Assembly (NCBI GenBank): GCA_965218555.1
Contig: OZ244625.1
Location: 2,294,001-2,358,000, forward strand
Direction of reading: 5' to 3'
Source of the DNA: JAPPLB01 sp965218555
Lineage (GTDB): Bacteria; Acidobacteriota; Terriglobia; Bryobacterales; UBA6623
DNA: 64,000 bases
This document shows, piece by piece, positions 32,255 through 40,725 of the stretch. Both the position numbers and the translations under genes were made by a program. Each line of letters opens with the position of its first letter. The first letter of the stretch is position 1. The notes beneath the pieces are model-generated. The model was not told the DNA's origin, did not search any database, and worked only from the letters and a program-made list of their open reading frames with translations.

Positions 32255-32665
32255 TTAGACCCGTCTCCGTTTCGGCGGCCGGCAGCCGTTATGCGGAATC
32301 GGTGTAACGTCCTTGATGTGTCGTACTTCAATGCCTGCCGTCGCCAATGCCCGAATCGCGGATTCGCGTCCGCCGCCCGGCCCTTTGACGCGTACGTTGA
32401 CGCGACGCAAGCCATGTTCCTTGGCGGCGTTCGCTGCGGTCAGACTGGCCTGCTGGGCGGCGAACGGCGTGCCTTTTTGGGAACCGCGGAATCCCAGCGA
32501 GCCTGCGCTCGACCACGAAATGACGTTCCCCTTGGCATCGCTGATCGTGACGATGGTGTTGTTGAACGTCGCTTGGATGCTCACGAGCCCGTCGGGAATG
32601 TTCTTCCGGACCCGACTCTTGAACTTCTTGCCCTTCTTGCCGGTTTTCGCCTTTGTCTTAGCCAT
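32255..32665 (-). CDS. rpsK: 30S ribosomal protein S11
   Basis: 136 residues with a basic N-terminal tail (MAKTKAKTGKKGKKFKSR). The core has IQATFNNTIVTISDAKGNVI, GFRGSQKGTPFAAQ and VKGPGGGRESAIRAL, and it ends DVTPIPHNGCRPPKRRRV. S11 lies on the platform of the 30S subunit near the E site. It lies 24 nt after rpsM and upstream of rpsD, the normal order. Confidence 0.98.
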   Translation of the reverse strand: MAKTKAKTGKKGKKFKSRVRKNIPDGLVSIQATFNNTIVTISDAKGNVISWSSAGSLGFRGSQKGTPFAAQQASLTAANAAKEHGLRRVNVRVKGPGGGRESAIRALATAGIEVRHIKDVTPIPHNGCRPPKRRRV

Positions 32666-32689
32666 ACGTCCTCACTGCCAACACCGCCG

Positions 32690-33073
32690 CTACTTCTTAC
32701 CCGCCTTGTGCTTGCCTGCGATCGTACCCCGCTTCGGCCCCTTGCGCGTACGGGCGTTTGTATGCGTTCGCTGTCCGCGCACGGGCAGGCTCCGGCGGTG
32801 ACGCAGTCCGCGGTAGCAACCGATCTCGATCAGGCGCCGGATGTTCATCTGCACTTCCTTACGCAGATCACCCTCGACGGCGCCCTCTTCTTCGATGAGC
32901 TTACGGAGGTTCGTAATCTCTTCGTCGTTGAGATCGCCCATCTTCTTGCCAAAATCGATGCCGGCTCGATAGAGCAGCGAACGCGCCCGCGAGCGACCGA
33001 TCCCATAGAGATAGGTCAGTGCGATCTCAGATCGTTTGTTGTTCGGCAAATCGACACCTTCTAAACGCGCCAT
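32690..33073 (-). CDS. rpsM: 30S ribosomal protein S13
   Basis: 127 residues. It starts MARLEGVDLPNNKRSEIALT and continues YLYGIGRSRARSLLYRAGID. The helix-two-turn-helix is followed by CYRGLRHRRSLPVRGQRTHT and a basic C-terminal tail (KGPKRGTIAGKHKAGKK) that contacts tRNA in the P site. S13 lies in the 30S head and bridges to L5. It follows rpmJ by 12 nt. Confidence 0.98.
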   Translation of the reverse strand: MARLEGVDLPNNKRSEIALTYLYGIGRSRARSLLYRAGIDFGKKMGDLNDEEITNLRKLIEEEGAVEGDLRKEVQMNIRRLIEIGCYRGLRHRRSLPVRGQRTHTNARTRKGPKRGTIAGKHKAGKK

Positions 33074-33085
33074 CTCGTACCTCCC

Positions 33086-33199
33086 TCAGCCCTGGCGCTG
33101 CTTGTGCTTCGGGTTGCTGCACAGCACGCGCACAACACCCTTGCGCCGGACGATTTTACAGTCCTTACACATCTTCTTGACCGATGCCCGAACTTTCAT
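33086..33199 (-). CDS. rpmJ: 50S ribosomal protein L36
   Basis: 37 residues: MKVRASVKKMCKDCKIVRRK, then GVVRVLCSNPKHKQRQG. Three Cys and one His (C11, C14, C27, H32) form the zinc site, so this is the zinc-containing C+ form. The ATG overlaps the infA stop (ATGA at 33196-33199), implying coupled translation. Confidence 0.97.
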   Translation of the reverse strand: MKVRASVKKMCKDCKIVRRKGVVRVLCSNPKHKQRQG

Positions 33200-33405
33200 G
33201 ATTCGCAACGCTCCACAATGCGTCCCCGTGTCCGGTCTTTCGAGGAGAGTTTCACTTTCACGCGATCCCCCGGCAGCAATCGCAAGAAACTGCGCCGCTG
33301 CCGTGATGCCGGATGAGCCAGCACCTGCTTCTGATTTTCCAGTTCCACCCGGAACAACTCATTTGGCAGAGCTTCAACGACGTGCGCATTGATCTCGTCT
33401 TGCAT
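33196..33405 (-). CDS. infA: translation initiation factor IF-1
   Basis: 69 residues forming an S1/OB-fold: VVEALPNELFRVELENQKQV, then LRLLPGDRVKVKLSSKDRTR and GRIVERCES. IF-1 occupies the A site during initiation. The N-terminus is short (MQDEINAH instead of the usual MAKEDxIExEG). The loop that normally reads HISGKMRxNxI is HPASRQRRSFL, so it is a somewhat divergent copy. The stop overlaps rpmJ, and the map stop lies 6 nt upstream. The genomic position (secY-adk-map-infA-rpmJ) supports the assignment. Confidence 0.93.
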   Translation of the reverse strand: MQDEINAHVVEALPNELFRVELENQKQVLAHPASRQRRSFLRLLPGDRVKVKLSSKDRTRGRIVERCES

Positions 33406-33411
33406 TTCCGG

Positions 33412-34182
33412 TCAAGGCCTCGTCAACACCCACGGACCGTTGGAGGTGACTGCAATGCAATGCTCGTAGTGGGCAGCCTTCGACCCATCCGAAGTTACCG
33501 CCGTCCAACGGTCCGAAAGCACCTTCGTGTCGGGCTTGCCGGCGCTCACCATCGGCTCCACCGCGAGGACCATCCCCTCGCGCAGACGAGGATTGCTCAT
33601 CTTCGGGTCCACGTAGTTCGGCACGTGCGGCTCCTCGTGAAGCTTCTTGCCGATCCCGTGACCCACGAACTCCCGCACCACCGTGTAGCCATTGCTCGTC
33701 ACGTGCTGCTCGACAGTTCCGCAAACATCGAACAGGCGCCGGCCGGCCACCATCTGCTCGATGGCCAACTCCAGGGATTGCTTCGTCACATCTATCAAGC
33801 GCCGCGTCTCCGATGCAACCTCTCCGACCGGAATCGTCGTGGCCGAGTCGCCGTAGTAACCATCCAACTGAACTCCGATATCGACCTTCACAATGTCGCC
33901 GTCACGAAGAAGGCGCTTCGCCGAGGGAACCCCGTGCACCACCTCTTGATTGATCGAAGTGCACAGCACACAGGGAAACCGCCGGCCCGCGGCCGGCACA
34001 TAGTAACCCTTGAACGCCGCCCGAGCACCCGCCTCCTCGATGCGCTGCTCGGCCACTCTCTCCAGATCCATGGTGGTGACACCCGGTTCGACCAGCTTGG
34101 TCAATTCATCCAGAATCCGCCATACGAGCATGCCGCTCTTCCGCATTTTCGCCAGCTCAGACGGGCTCTTACGGATGATCAT
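33412..34182 (-). CDS. map: type I methionine aminopeptidase
   Basis: 256 residues from ATG 34182; the start lies inside the end of adk (14-nt overlap). It removes the initiator Met from nascent proteins. The metal-binding residues are all visible: two Asp in VDIGVQLDGYYGDSAT, His in GHGIGKKLHEEPHVPNYVDP, Glu in AVEPMVSAG and Glu in AHYEHCIAVTSNG. There is no N-terminal zinc-finger extension, so it is a type Ia enzyme. The order adk-map-infA matches many spc operons. Confidence 0.97.
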   Translation of the reverse strand: MIIRKSPSELAKMRKSGMLVWRILDELTKLVEPGVTTMDLERVAEQRIEEAGARAAFKGYYVPAAGRRFPCVLCTSINQEVVHGVPSAKRLLRDGDIVKVDIGVQLDGYYGDSATTIPVGEVASETRRLIDVTKQSLELAIEQMVAGRRLFDVCGTVEQHVTSNGYTVVREFVGHGIGKKLHEEPHVPNYVDPKMSNPRLREGMVLAVEPMVSAGKPDTKVLSDRWTAVTSDGSKAAHYEHCIAVTSNGPWVLTRP

Positions 34183-34891
34183 GCGCCCTTTCTGCTTCCA
34201 AAATCTCAATAATCTGCCCGAACACATCCTCTTCCGGGCGCGTTCCGTCCACCTGATGAATCTTCTCGCCGGAGGACCGAAACACTTCGAACACCGGCAC
34301 CGTCTCTTCCCAATACACGCGGTACCGTTTCTCGATAACGTCCGCTCTGTCGTCCGATCGGATACTGAGCGGACGGTGTCCGCATACATCACAAACGTCG
34401 GGAACTTTCGGCGGGTGCGAATAGACGTTATAGATGGCTCCGCATTGTTTGCAGAGCCGTCGGCCCGTGATTCGTCTAACAGTCTCATTGTAACCGACTT
34501 GCACCTCGATGATCACGGGGCGGCGAGACATGCGATCAAGAATGCTCCTCAGCGCGCGGGCTTGGGAGGCTGTCCGCGGATAACCGTCCAACAAGAAACC
34601 CTGGCGGCAATCTTTGCTGTCCAGCCGAGATTTCACCAGCTGATTCACCGTTTCGTCATCCACCAACCGCCCGGAGGCCAGTGTCGCCTCTACCTTCTTC
34701 CCCAAGCTCGAACCCGAACTGACCTCCTCGCGGATGATGTTGCCCGTCGAGATTGTCGGAATCTGGTAACGCGCCGCGATCCGCCGTGCTTGCGTCCCCT
34801 TGCCTGCGCCGGGCGAACCGAACAGAATCATCGCCCCGACGGCGGCCTCAAGGGACGGGCTGGTCGTCGCGGACACTCTCGCTGTCGCCAC
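34169..34891 (-). CDS. adk: adenylate kinase
   Basis: 240 residues from GTG 34891, chosen because GGAGAAG lies about 7 nt upstream; an internal ATG at 34831 (MILFGSPGAGKG) would give a conventional N-terminus. The P-loop is FGSPGAGKGTQ, the AMP-binding segment ISTGNIIREEV and LDGYPRTASQA, and the LID zinc site CKQC...CDVC. It interconverts ATP + AMP and 2 ADP. If the GTG is used, it carries about 20 extra N-terminal residues. It overlaps map at its 3' end. Confidence 0.95.
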   Translation of the reverse strand: MATARVSATTSPSLEAAVGAMILFGSPGAGKGTQARRIAARYQIPTISTGNIIREEVSSGSSLGKKVEATLASGRLVDDETVNQLVKSRLDSKDCRQGFLLDGYPRTASQARALRSILDRMSRRPVIIEVQVGYNETVRRITGRRLCKQCGAIYNVYSHPPKVPDVCDVCGHRPLSIRSDDRADVIEKRYRVYWEETVPVFEVFRSSGEKIHQVDGTRPEEDVFGQIIEILEAERAHDHP

Positions 34892-34903
34892 TGCTAACTT
34901 CTC

Positions 34904-36292
34904 CTAGCCAAACGAGCGCCTCCCCCGGATCCTTCCCGCACGCGGCGTAAATCCTTCGTAGTGGCGCATAATGAGTTGTGCTTCGATTTGATTAATCGTA
35001 TCCATCGCGACTCCAATCACAATGAGAAGCGATGTTCCGCCGAAATAGAAGTTTACGTTCAAACCGTCGAGAATCCAGCGCGGAAATGTAGCATCCGCCC
35101 AATTCCCGATGAACGGCAGGTGGTGAACCCTCGCTCCGGCAATCAACAGGTCGGGTATTACGGAAATGAGCGCGAGGTACAGGCCGCCCACCATGGTGAT
35201 CTTGGTCAGGATTTCATTGATGTGGTCCGCTGTCGGTTTACCGGAGCGGATACCCGGCACAAAGCCGCCGTACTTTCGCATGTTGTCGGCGACTTCGGTC
35301 GGGTTGAAAATGATCGAGACATAGAAGAAACAGAAGAATACGATGCCCAGCACGTACAGCAGCTCGTAGAGCGGCTCGCCATAGGAGATGGGTTCGAGGA
35401 GCTGCGTCAGATACGGGCTGTCCTGCACGACCAGACCCAAGGTCTGCGGGAAAGCCAGAATCGACGAGGCGAAGATCACCGGGATCACACCGCCGGAATT
35501 GACCTTCAGCGGCAGATGCGTGGATTGCCCGCCCACCATCCGGCGGCCGATGATCCGCCGCGCGTACTGCACCGGAATCCGCCGCTCACCGCGCTCGACC
35601 AGCACGATGAAGGCCAGGATCACCACCATGAATCCCAAAATAAGGAGCAACTGAAACATGTTCCACTGCTGCGTGACGAACACGTTTTCGTAGATGTTCT
35701 GAAGCGCGCTGGGCAACCCGACGACGATGCCCGCGAAGATGATCAGCGACATGCCGTTGCCGATTCCCCGCTCGGTGATCTGCTCGCCCAGCCACATGAT
35801 GAAGGCCGTCCCTGTGGTCAGGGTAATGATCGTCATCACGACAAAGCTGAGGCCGGGTTCGTAGACCAGGTTCTCACTGCGCTGCAAGCCGAACGCGATG
35901 CCCGCGGACTGCACAATACTCAGACCGATCGTCAGATAGCGCGTCCACTGCGTGATCTTTCGCCGGCCGAGTTCGCCTTCCTTCTGCAGTTTCTCGAGCG
36001 TAGGGATGACGACGGTCATCAATTGCAGGATGATCGACGCCGTGATGTAGGGCATGATGCCCAAGGCGAAGATCGTCAACTGCTCGAGTTGGCCGCCCGA
36101 GAACATGTTCATCAGGCCGAGCGCCGTTCCGGCCGCCGCCTCGAACATCCGCTGCAACTCTTCCGTATTGACGCCCGGGGTGGGGATATGACCGCCGATG
36201 CGATAGACCGCCAGCAGACCTAGCGTAAAGAGAATCCTCTTACGCAGATCGGGGATCTTAAAGACGTTGACGACGGCTTCGGCGAACTTCAT
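34904..36292 (-). CDS. secY: protein translocase subunit SecY
   Basis: 462 residues with ten predicted membrane helices. The plug region is near FEAAAGTALGLMNMFSGGQL, with the family block IFALGIMPYITASIILQL and the cytosolic loop LVERGERRIPVQYARRIIGR. It ends VPGIRSGKPTADHINEIL and a C-terminal RGRRSFG. SecY forms the protein-conducting channel with SecE and SecG and receives SecA and ribosomes. It lies 4 nt after rplO, as in standard spc operons. Confidence 0.98.
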   Translation of the reverse strand: MKFAEAVVNVFKIPDLRKRILFTLGLLAVYRIGGHIPTPGVNTEELQRMFEAAAGTALGLMNMFSGGQLEQLTIFALGIMPYITASIILQLMTVVIPTLEKLQKEGELGRRKITQWTRYLTIGLSIVQSAGIAFGLQRSENLVYEPGLSFVVMTIITLTTGTAFIMWLGEQITERGIGNGMSLIIFAGIVVGLPSALQNIYENVFVTQQWNMFQLLLILGFMVVILAFIVLVERGERRIPVQYARRIIGRRMVGGQSTHLPLKVNSGGVIPVIFASSILAFPQTLGLVVQDSPYLTQLLEPISYGEPLYELLYVLGIVFFCFFYVSIIFNPTEVADNMRKYGGFVPGIRSGKPTADHINEILTKITMVGGLYLALISVIPDLLIAGARVHHLPFIGNWADATFPRWILDGLNVNFYFGGTSLLIVIGVAMDTINQIEAQLIMRHYEGFTPRAGRIRGRRSFG

Positions 36293-36295
36293 GAA

Positions 36296-36739
36296 CTACG
36301 TCTCGATGACGGTTGCCTTGCCGCCGGCGGCCTCGATCTTCTTGCGAGCCGAGGCGGTGAAACGATGAGCGGACACATCCATGGCGCGGCTGATCTCGCC
36401 GTTTCCCAGGATCTTGAGTCCGTCCTTGAGAGATTTGATGACGCCCTTTTCGACGAGACTGTCCGGTGTGAATGTGTCTCCTTCGAGTTTCTCAAGGCGC
36501 GATAGGTTGACGATCACGTGTTGCTTGCGGAAGGGATTGTGGAATCCGCGTTTGGGAACGCGCCGGATCAGCGGCATCTGGCCGCCCTCGAATCCGCGCT
36601 TGCGTTTGTAGCCGCTCCGCGATTTCTGACCTTTTTCGCCGCGGCCGGACGTTTTGCCCAAACCCGAGCCCGGACCCCTCCCGACACGTTTGCGCTTGTG
36701 GGTCTGGCCGGCCGGGGGATGAAGACTACTCAGATTCAT
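36296..36739 (-). CDS. rplO: 50S ribosomal protein L15
   Basis: 147 residues. The N-terminus carries the Gly-rich RVGRGPGSGLGKTSGRGEKG block, followed by GFEGGQMPLIRRVPKRGFHN. It ends with a VSAHRFTASARKKIEAAGGK module. L15 is a late 50S assembly protein. The start overlaps the end of rpmD by 14 nt, and secY follows 4 nt downstream. Confidence 0.98.
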   Translation of the reverse strand: MNLSSLHPPAGQTHKRKRVGRGPGSGLGKTSGRGEKGQKSRSGYKRKRGFEGGQMPLIRRVPKRGFHNPFRKQHVIVNLSRLEKLEGDTFTPDSLVEKGVIKSLKDGLKILGNGEISRAMDVSAHRFTASARKKIEAAGGKATVIET

Positions 36740-36914
36740 TCGTCACCTCGACCAGGTGCGGGATCTTGCGCACCATGCCCCACGTCGCCTCGTTGTCGGG
36801 ACGCACTACCGTCTGATTAATGCGCCGCAGACCCAAGCCCTTCACCACTTTCTTCAGCTTGCCCGGAATGGCGATCGTGCTCCGAACCAAACGAATCTTC
36901 AGTATCGTCGACAT
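36726..36914 (-). CDS. rpmD: 50S ribosomal protein L30
   Basis: 62 residues: STILKIRLVRSTIAIPGKLK, then VVKGLGLRRINQTVVRPDNE and MVRKIPHLVEV. It is the short bacterial L30 with the ferredoxin-like fold. It lies between rpsE (12 nt) and rplO (14-nt overlap). Confidence 0.97.
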   Translation of the reverse strand: MSTILKIRLVRSTIAIPGKLKKVVKGLGLRRINQTVVRPDNEATWGMVRKIPHLVEVTNESE

Positions 36915-36926
36915 CGTTCCTTCTCG

Positions 36927-37448
36927 TTACGCACTCAGGTCCAAACCCCGCCGGGCGGCCATTTCCTGTCCGTTCCGCAACTGCAGCAGCGCCGCGAAAG
37001 TCGCCTTGACCACGTTATGCGGGTTCTTGGTGCCGATCGATTTCGTCAGCACGTTCTGGATCCCTACCGCTTCCATCACCGCCCGCACCGCGCCACCGGC
37101 AATGGTGCCCTTGCCCTCACGGGCGGGCTTCAACAAGACCTGCCCCGCGCCGAACCGACCCACAACCTGATGCGGAATCGTATGCTCCAAGGTATGTACC
37201 TTCACCAGGTTCTTCTTGGCCTTCTCAATCGCCTTGCGAATCGCGGAAGGGACTTCCTTTGCCTTGCCCTTGGCGAATCCGACAACATGCTTTTCCGGAT
37301 CGCCAACCACGACGAGCGCGGCGAAACTGAGATTCTTGCCGCCCTTCACCACCTTGGTGACGCGGTTGATCGAGACAACCTGGTCCTTTAAATTCAACTC
37401 GTGCGTGTCCGCTTCGAGAAGTCGCCGTCGAGTGAGTTCAGCCTTCAT
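36927..37448 (-). CDS. rpsE: 30S ribosomal protein S5
   Basis: 173 residues. The double-stranded-RNA-binding N-terminal domain includes LKDQVVSINRVTKVVKGGKN and LSFAALVVVGDPEKHVVGFA. The C-terminal domain has FGAGQVLLKPAREGKGTIAG and IGTKNPHNVVKATFAALLQL. S5 acts in decoding fidelity together with S4. The order rplR-rpsE-rpmD is canonical. Confidence 0.98.
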   Translation of the reverse strand: MKAELTRRRLLEADTHELNLKDQVVSINRVTKVVKGGKNLSFAALVVVGDPEKHVVGFAKGKAKEVPSAIRKAIEKAKKNLVKVHTLEHTIPHQVVGRFGAGQVLLKPAREGKGTIAGGAVRAVMEAVGIQNVLTKSIGTKNPHNVVKATFAALLQLRNGQEMAARRGLDLSA

Positions 37449-37496
37449 ATACTCAGCAAATTCTTTCCCGAGGGAACGTCCGGGGACGCCGCCTCG

Positions 37497-37859
37497 TTAG
37501 AATGCCAGCCCCGCTTTCCGAGCCGCATCGGCAAGGGCCTTCACCCGCCCGTGGAAACGATGACCGCCGCGGTCGAAAACGACCTGCTTGATGCCGGCCT
37601 TGGCGGCTCTCTCGGCAACCAGCTTGCCGATCTCGGTCGCCGCGGCGACAGTGCCCCCTTTTTGAACCGGTCCGTCTCTCTCCACCGAGCTTGCCGACAC
37701 AATGGTTTTCCCCGTCGAGTCGTCGATGACCTGCGTGTAGATATGCTGGAGCGAGCGAAACACCGCCAAGCGCGGCCGCTCCATGGTGCCGCGGACGTTC
37801 TTGCGGACCCGTTTGTGGACCTGCACGCGGCTCTTGGATCGGTGTATGGGACTATACAT
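37497..37859 (-). CDS. rplR: 50S ribosomal protein L18
   Basis: 120 residues with a basic N-terminal tail (HRSKSRVQVHKRVRKNVRG). RPRLAVFRSLQHIYTQVIDD and QVVFDRGGHRFHGRVKALAD are the L18 signature blocks. L18 binds 5S rRNA with L5 and L25. It lies 12 nt after rplF. Confidence 0.98.
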   Translation of the reverse strand: MYSPIHRSKSRVQVHKRVRKNVRGTMERPRLAVFRSLQHIYTQVIDDSTGKTIVSASSVERDGPVQKGGTVAAATEIGKLVAERAAKAGIKQVVFDRGGHRFHGRVKALADAARKAGLAF

Positions 37860-37871
37860 CGCTGACGCTCC

Positions 37872-38414
37872 CTAACCGGACGCCGTCACGCCGGCTTTCC
37901 CTTCCTTCTTCCGCAGGACTTCGCCTTCGTAGCGAATCCCTTTGTTCTTATACGGCTCGGGCGGACGTAGAGCGCGGATGTTCGCCGCCGTCTGGCCCAC
38001 CAACTGCCGGTCGCTGCCGGATACGGTTATCCTCGTCTGGTTATCGACCTTGATGTCGATGCCCTCAGGCATCAGAAACTCGATCGTATGTGAGTAGCCC
38101 AGACTAAAAATCACGACACGCCCGGCGACCTGCGCACGGTATCCGATGCCGACGATCTCTAGCTTCTTGGCAAACCCGGCCGTGACACCCGTAATGGCAT
38201 TCTGCGCCAGGCTGCGTGTCAGCCCGTGTAGAGGGGCGTGCGCGTCAAAGCTGCGCTTGGCAGTCAGCACTCCGTCGCTGAAGTCGAACTCGATCCCCTC
38301 GGGGATGGGACAGGAAAGCTCTCCCTTCGGGCCTTTGACATCGAGCCGTCCGGGGTGGATTTCCACCTTGGCCTCGCTGGGCACGCTAATCGGTTTGAGA
38401 CCTACTCGCGACAT
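37872..38414 (-). CDS. rplF: 50S ribosomal protein L6
   Basis: 180 residues: MSRVGLKPISVPSEAKVEIH, then DVKGPKGELSCPIPEGIEF. The duplicated alpha/beta domains include LVGQTAANIRALRPPEPYKN, and it ends KGIRYEGEVLRKKEGKAG. L6 sits near the GTPase-associated centre. It follows rpsH by 6 nt. Confidence 0.98.
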   Translation of the reverse strand: MSRVGLKPISVPSEAKVEIHPGRLDVKGPKGELSCPIPEGIEFDFSDGVLTAKRSFDAHAPLHGLTRSLAQNAITGVTAGFAKKLEIVGIGYRAQVAGRVVIFSLGYSHTIEFLMPEGIDIKVDNQTRITVSGSDRQLVGQTAANIRALRPPEPYKNKGIRYEGEVLRKKEGKAGVTASG

Positions 38415-38420
38415 AAGCGC

Positions 38421-38816
38421 CTAATAGATACTGCAGACGATCTCTCCGCCTACTCCCTTTTTTCGAGCCTGCGTTCCGGTCATCACACCGGCGGAGGTGG
38501 TCAGGATATTCACGCCCATGCCTCCGATAACGCGCGGCACTTCCTTCGAGCCGGTGAAAACACGCCGGCCCGGTTTCGAAACGCGCTCGATCTTGCTGAT
38601 CACGGGGCGCGAATCGGAATCGTACTTCAGATATGCCTTGATCGTCGTTTTGCTGCCTTCCTCAGCGATGCGATAGTTGGTGATATAGCCTTCTTCCTTC
38701 AGAATCCTCACGATCTCGATCTTGAGCTTGGAAGCCGGGATCTCGACCTTGGACTGGCGCGCGACCAGCGCGTTGCGGATGCGGGTCAGCATGTCGGATA
38801 CGGGATCTATCTGCAT
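38421..38816 (-). CDS. rpsH: 30S ribosomal protein S8
   Basis: 131 residues: DPVSDMLTRIRNALVARQSK, a central RPVISKIERVSKPGRRVFTG and the C-terminal signature GVNILTTSAGVMTGTQARKK with GGEIVCSIY. S8 is a primary 16S rRNA binder and the classic translational repressor of the spc operon, although no repression site was examined here. Confidence 0.98.
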   Translation of the reverse strand: MQIDPVSDMLTRIRNALVARQSKVEIPASKLKIEIVRILKEEGYITNYRIAEEGSKTTIKAYLKYDSDSRPVISKIERVSKPGRRVFTGSKEVPRVIGGMGVNILTTSAGVMTGTQARKKGVGGEIVCSIY

Positions 38817-38834
38817 CGAATGACTCCTGCTACT

Positions 38835-39020
38835 TCACCAACTGCTCTTTACCACGCCCGGCAGATCGCCGCGCAATGCCAGCTCGCGGAAGCAGATGCG
38901 GCAAAGTCCGAACTTCCGGATGAAACCGCGAGGGCGTCCGCAACGCCAACAGCGATTGCGGCGGCGCCCTTCGTACTTGGGTTTTTTCAAATCCTTGGCG
39001 ATTTTCGCCGTGGTCGCCAT
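38835..39020 (-). CDS. rpsZ: 30S ribosomal protein S14, type Z
   Basis: 61 residues: short zinc-binding S14 with CWRCGRPRGFIRKFGLCRIC, whose four Cys form the zinc site. It ends LALRGDLPGVVKSSW. The type-Z form is the zinc-containing 61-residue class, unlike the ~100-residue E. coli protein. It lies between rplE and rpsH. Confidence 0.97.
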   Translation of the reverse strand: MATTAKIAKDLKKPKYEGRRRNRCWRCGRPRGFIRKFGLCRICFRELALRGDLPGVVKSSW

Positions 39021-39041
39021 TGTGTTTTCCTCGTTTTCCCC

Positions 39042-39671
39042 TTAGTTGCTGAAAGGCATGCCCATGTGACGCAACAGCGAGATCGATTCCGGATCGGTCC
39101 TCGCCGTCGTCACGATTGTAATGTTCATGCCCTTCATGCTGTCGACCTTGGCATAGTCGATTTCCGGGAAGATCACGTGTTCCTTGAGCCCCAGCGTGTA
39201 ATTGCCGCGGCCATCAAACGACTTCGTCGAGATGCCGCGGAAATCCCTCACGCGGGGCAGCCCGATGCTGATCAACCGGTCCAGGAACTCATACATGCGG
39301 TCGCCGCGCAACGTCACGGCCACTCCGATCGGCATCCCTTCTCGCACCTTGAAGGCCGCGATCGACTTGCGGGCCCTGGTGATGACCGGCCGCTGCCCGG
39401 CAATCGTACCCAGTTCGGCGACTGCCGCATCAAGGACACGAGCGTTCTGGGTGGCTTCGCCCATGCCAATGTTGATCTTGATCATCACGATCCGCGGAAT
39501 CGCCATCGTGCTCGCATATCCGAATTCTTTCAGCAAGGCGGCGGCCACCTGGTCGCGGTAGTGAAGCTTGAGCCGCGGAGGATTGACTTCGGCCTTCGCG
39601 CCGCCTTTCTTGCCGCCGTCTGACCCTTTCGCCTTGCGAGCCGGCTTCGGGTCTTTCTTTGCTTTCGCCAT
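39042..39671 (-). CDS. rplE: 50S ribosomal protein L5
   Basis: 209 residues. The L5 core starts at LKLHYRDQVAAALLKEFGYA and includes RPVITRARKSIAAFKVREGM, RDFRGISTKSFDGRGNYTLG and MNITIVTTARTDPES. A Lys/Ala-rich N-terminal extension of about 30 residues (MAKAKKDPKPARKAKGSDGG...) is absent from E. coli L5 (179). L5 binds 5S rRNA and contacts P-site tRNA. The start lies 4 nt after the rplX stop. Confidence 0.97.
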   Translation of the reverse strand: MAKAKKDPKPARKAKGSDGGKKGGAKAEVNPPRLKLHYRDQVAAALLKEFGYASTMAIPRIVMIKINIGMGEATQNARVLDAAVAELGTIAGQRPVITRARKSIAAFKVREGMPIGVAVTLRGDRMYEFLDRLISIGLPRVRDFRGISTKSFDGRGNYTLGLKEHVIFPEIDYAKVDSMKGMNITIVTTARTDPESISLLRHMGMPFSN

Positions 39672-39674
39672 CTC

Positions 39675-40022
39675 TTACTTCTTCTCCAACGGAGCGCCCT
39701 CGCGCACATCCGCCCGCATGCGGACACCATCGTCGTCGACATGCGTTGCGATCCGCGTCGGCCGTCCATCAGCGGTTACGATCATCACGTTCGAGATGTG
39801 CAGCATCGACTCGCGCTCCGCCACTCCGCCCTTGATCTGCCGCTGCGGGTTCGGCTTGACGTGCTCTTTGATCTTCTGCACATCCTCGACAAGAATCCGT
39901 CCTCGCCTGCGGTCCACCTGAAGGACGCGGCCCTGCTTGCCCTTGTCTTTTCCCGCGATCACTTGGACCACGTCGTTCTTGCGGATCTTCGTCTTGATCC
40001 GTCCCTGATGTGCGCCTTGCAT
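39675..40022 (-). CDS. rplX: 50S ribosomal protein L24
   Basis: 115 residues. The KOW domain is IRKNDVVQVIAGKDKGKQGR, followed by LVEDVQKIKEHVKPNPQRQI and MLHISNVMIVTADGRPTRIA. L24 is an assembly initiator near the tunnel exit. It lies between rplN and rplE in the usual order. Confidence 0.97.
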   Translation of the reverse strand: MQGAHQGRIKTKIRKNDVVQVIAGKDKGKQGRVLQVDRRRGRILVEDVQKIKEHVKPNPQRQIKGGVAERESMLHISNVMIVTADGRPTRIATHVDDDGVRMRADVREGAPLEKK

Positions 40023-40051
40023 GTTCGTCTGTTCCGAGCTTGATCCCCGCC

Positions 40052-40420
40052 CTACAGTACTTCCGGCGCCAGCGAGACAATCTTCATGAATCGCTTCTCA
40101 CGCAATTCGCGGGCCACAGGCCCGAAAACGCGTGTCCCAACCGGCTCACCCAACTCGTTCACCAGTACCGCCGCGTTCGTGTCGAAGCGAATGTAGGTGC
40201 CGTCTTTGCGGCGCGATTCCTTGCGCATTCTTACGACGACCGCGCGGACTACCGAGCCTTTCTTCACATTCGAATCCGGAGCTGCTTCCTGCACCGAAGC
40301 CATGACGATATCGCCCAGACCGGCCTTCGGTCCCGTGGAGCCGCCGCGCGGCCCAATGCAGCGCAGTCGCCGCGCGCCGGAATTGTCGGCGACCTCTAAC
40401 TTCGTCTGCATGCCGATCAT
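40052..40420 (-). CDS. rplN: 50S ribosomal protein L14
   Basis: 122 residues: MIGMQTKLEVADNSGARRLR, then KKGSVVRAVVVRMRKESRRK, YIRFDTNAAVLVNELGEPVG and the ending GTRVFGPVARELREKRFMKI. Exactly the usual length. L14 forms an intersubunit bridge and is the docking site of RsfS. Confidence 0.98.
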   Translation of the reverse strand: MIGMQTKLEVADNSGARRLRCIGPRGGSTGPKAGLGDIVMASVQEAAPDSNVKKGSVVRAVVVRMRKESRRKDGTYIRFDTNAAVLVNELGEPVGTRVFGPVARELREKRFMKIVSLAPEVL

Positions 40421-40453
40421 GTCGATCTGCTCCTTGACTGCGCGCCGAGCTGC

Positions 40454-40723
40454 TTAGCTCGCCCTCCAAAGAACTTCGTCCAACCGCCAGCGCTTGAGCT
40501 TGCTCAGCGGCCGGGATTCCACGATCCGCACGCGATCACCCGGCCGCGCTTCGCCGTTCTCGTCATGGGCGTAGAACTTCTTCTTGCGCGTGACGATGCG
40601 CCGGTACAACGGATGGGGAACCCGCCTACTGACCTCAACGACGGCCGTCTTGGCCATCTTGGACTCGACGACGATACCGATCTTCTGGTTCTTGGGTCCC
40701 TTGGTTGTTGTCGATTCCGCCAT
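40454..40723 (-). CDS. rpsQ: 30S ribosomal protein S17
   Basis: 89 residues. The OB-fold has IGIVVESKMAKTAVVEVSRR, then HPLYRRIVTRKKKFYAHDEN and GDRVRIVESRPLSKLKRWRL. S17 is a primary 16S rRNA binder. It starts 2 nt past the stop of rpmC. Confidence 0.98.
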   Translation of the reverse strand: MAESTTTKGPKNQKIGIVVESKMAKTAVVEVSRRVPHPLYRRIVTRKKKFYAHDENGEARPGDRVRIVESRPLSKLKRWRLDEVLWRAS

Positions 40724-40725
40724 GC

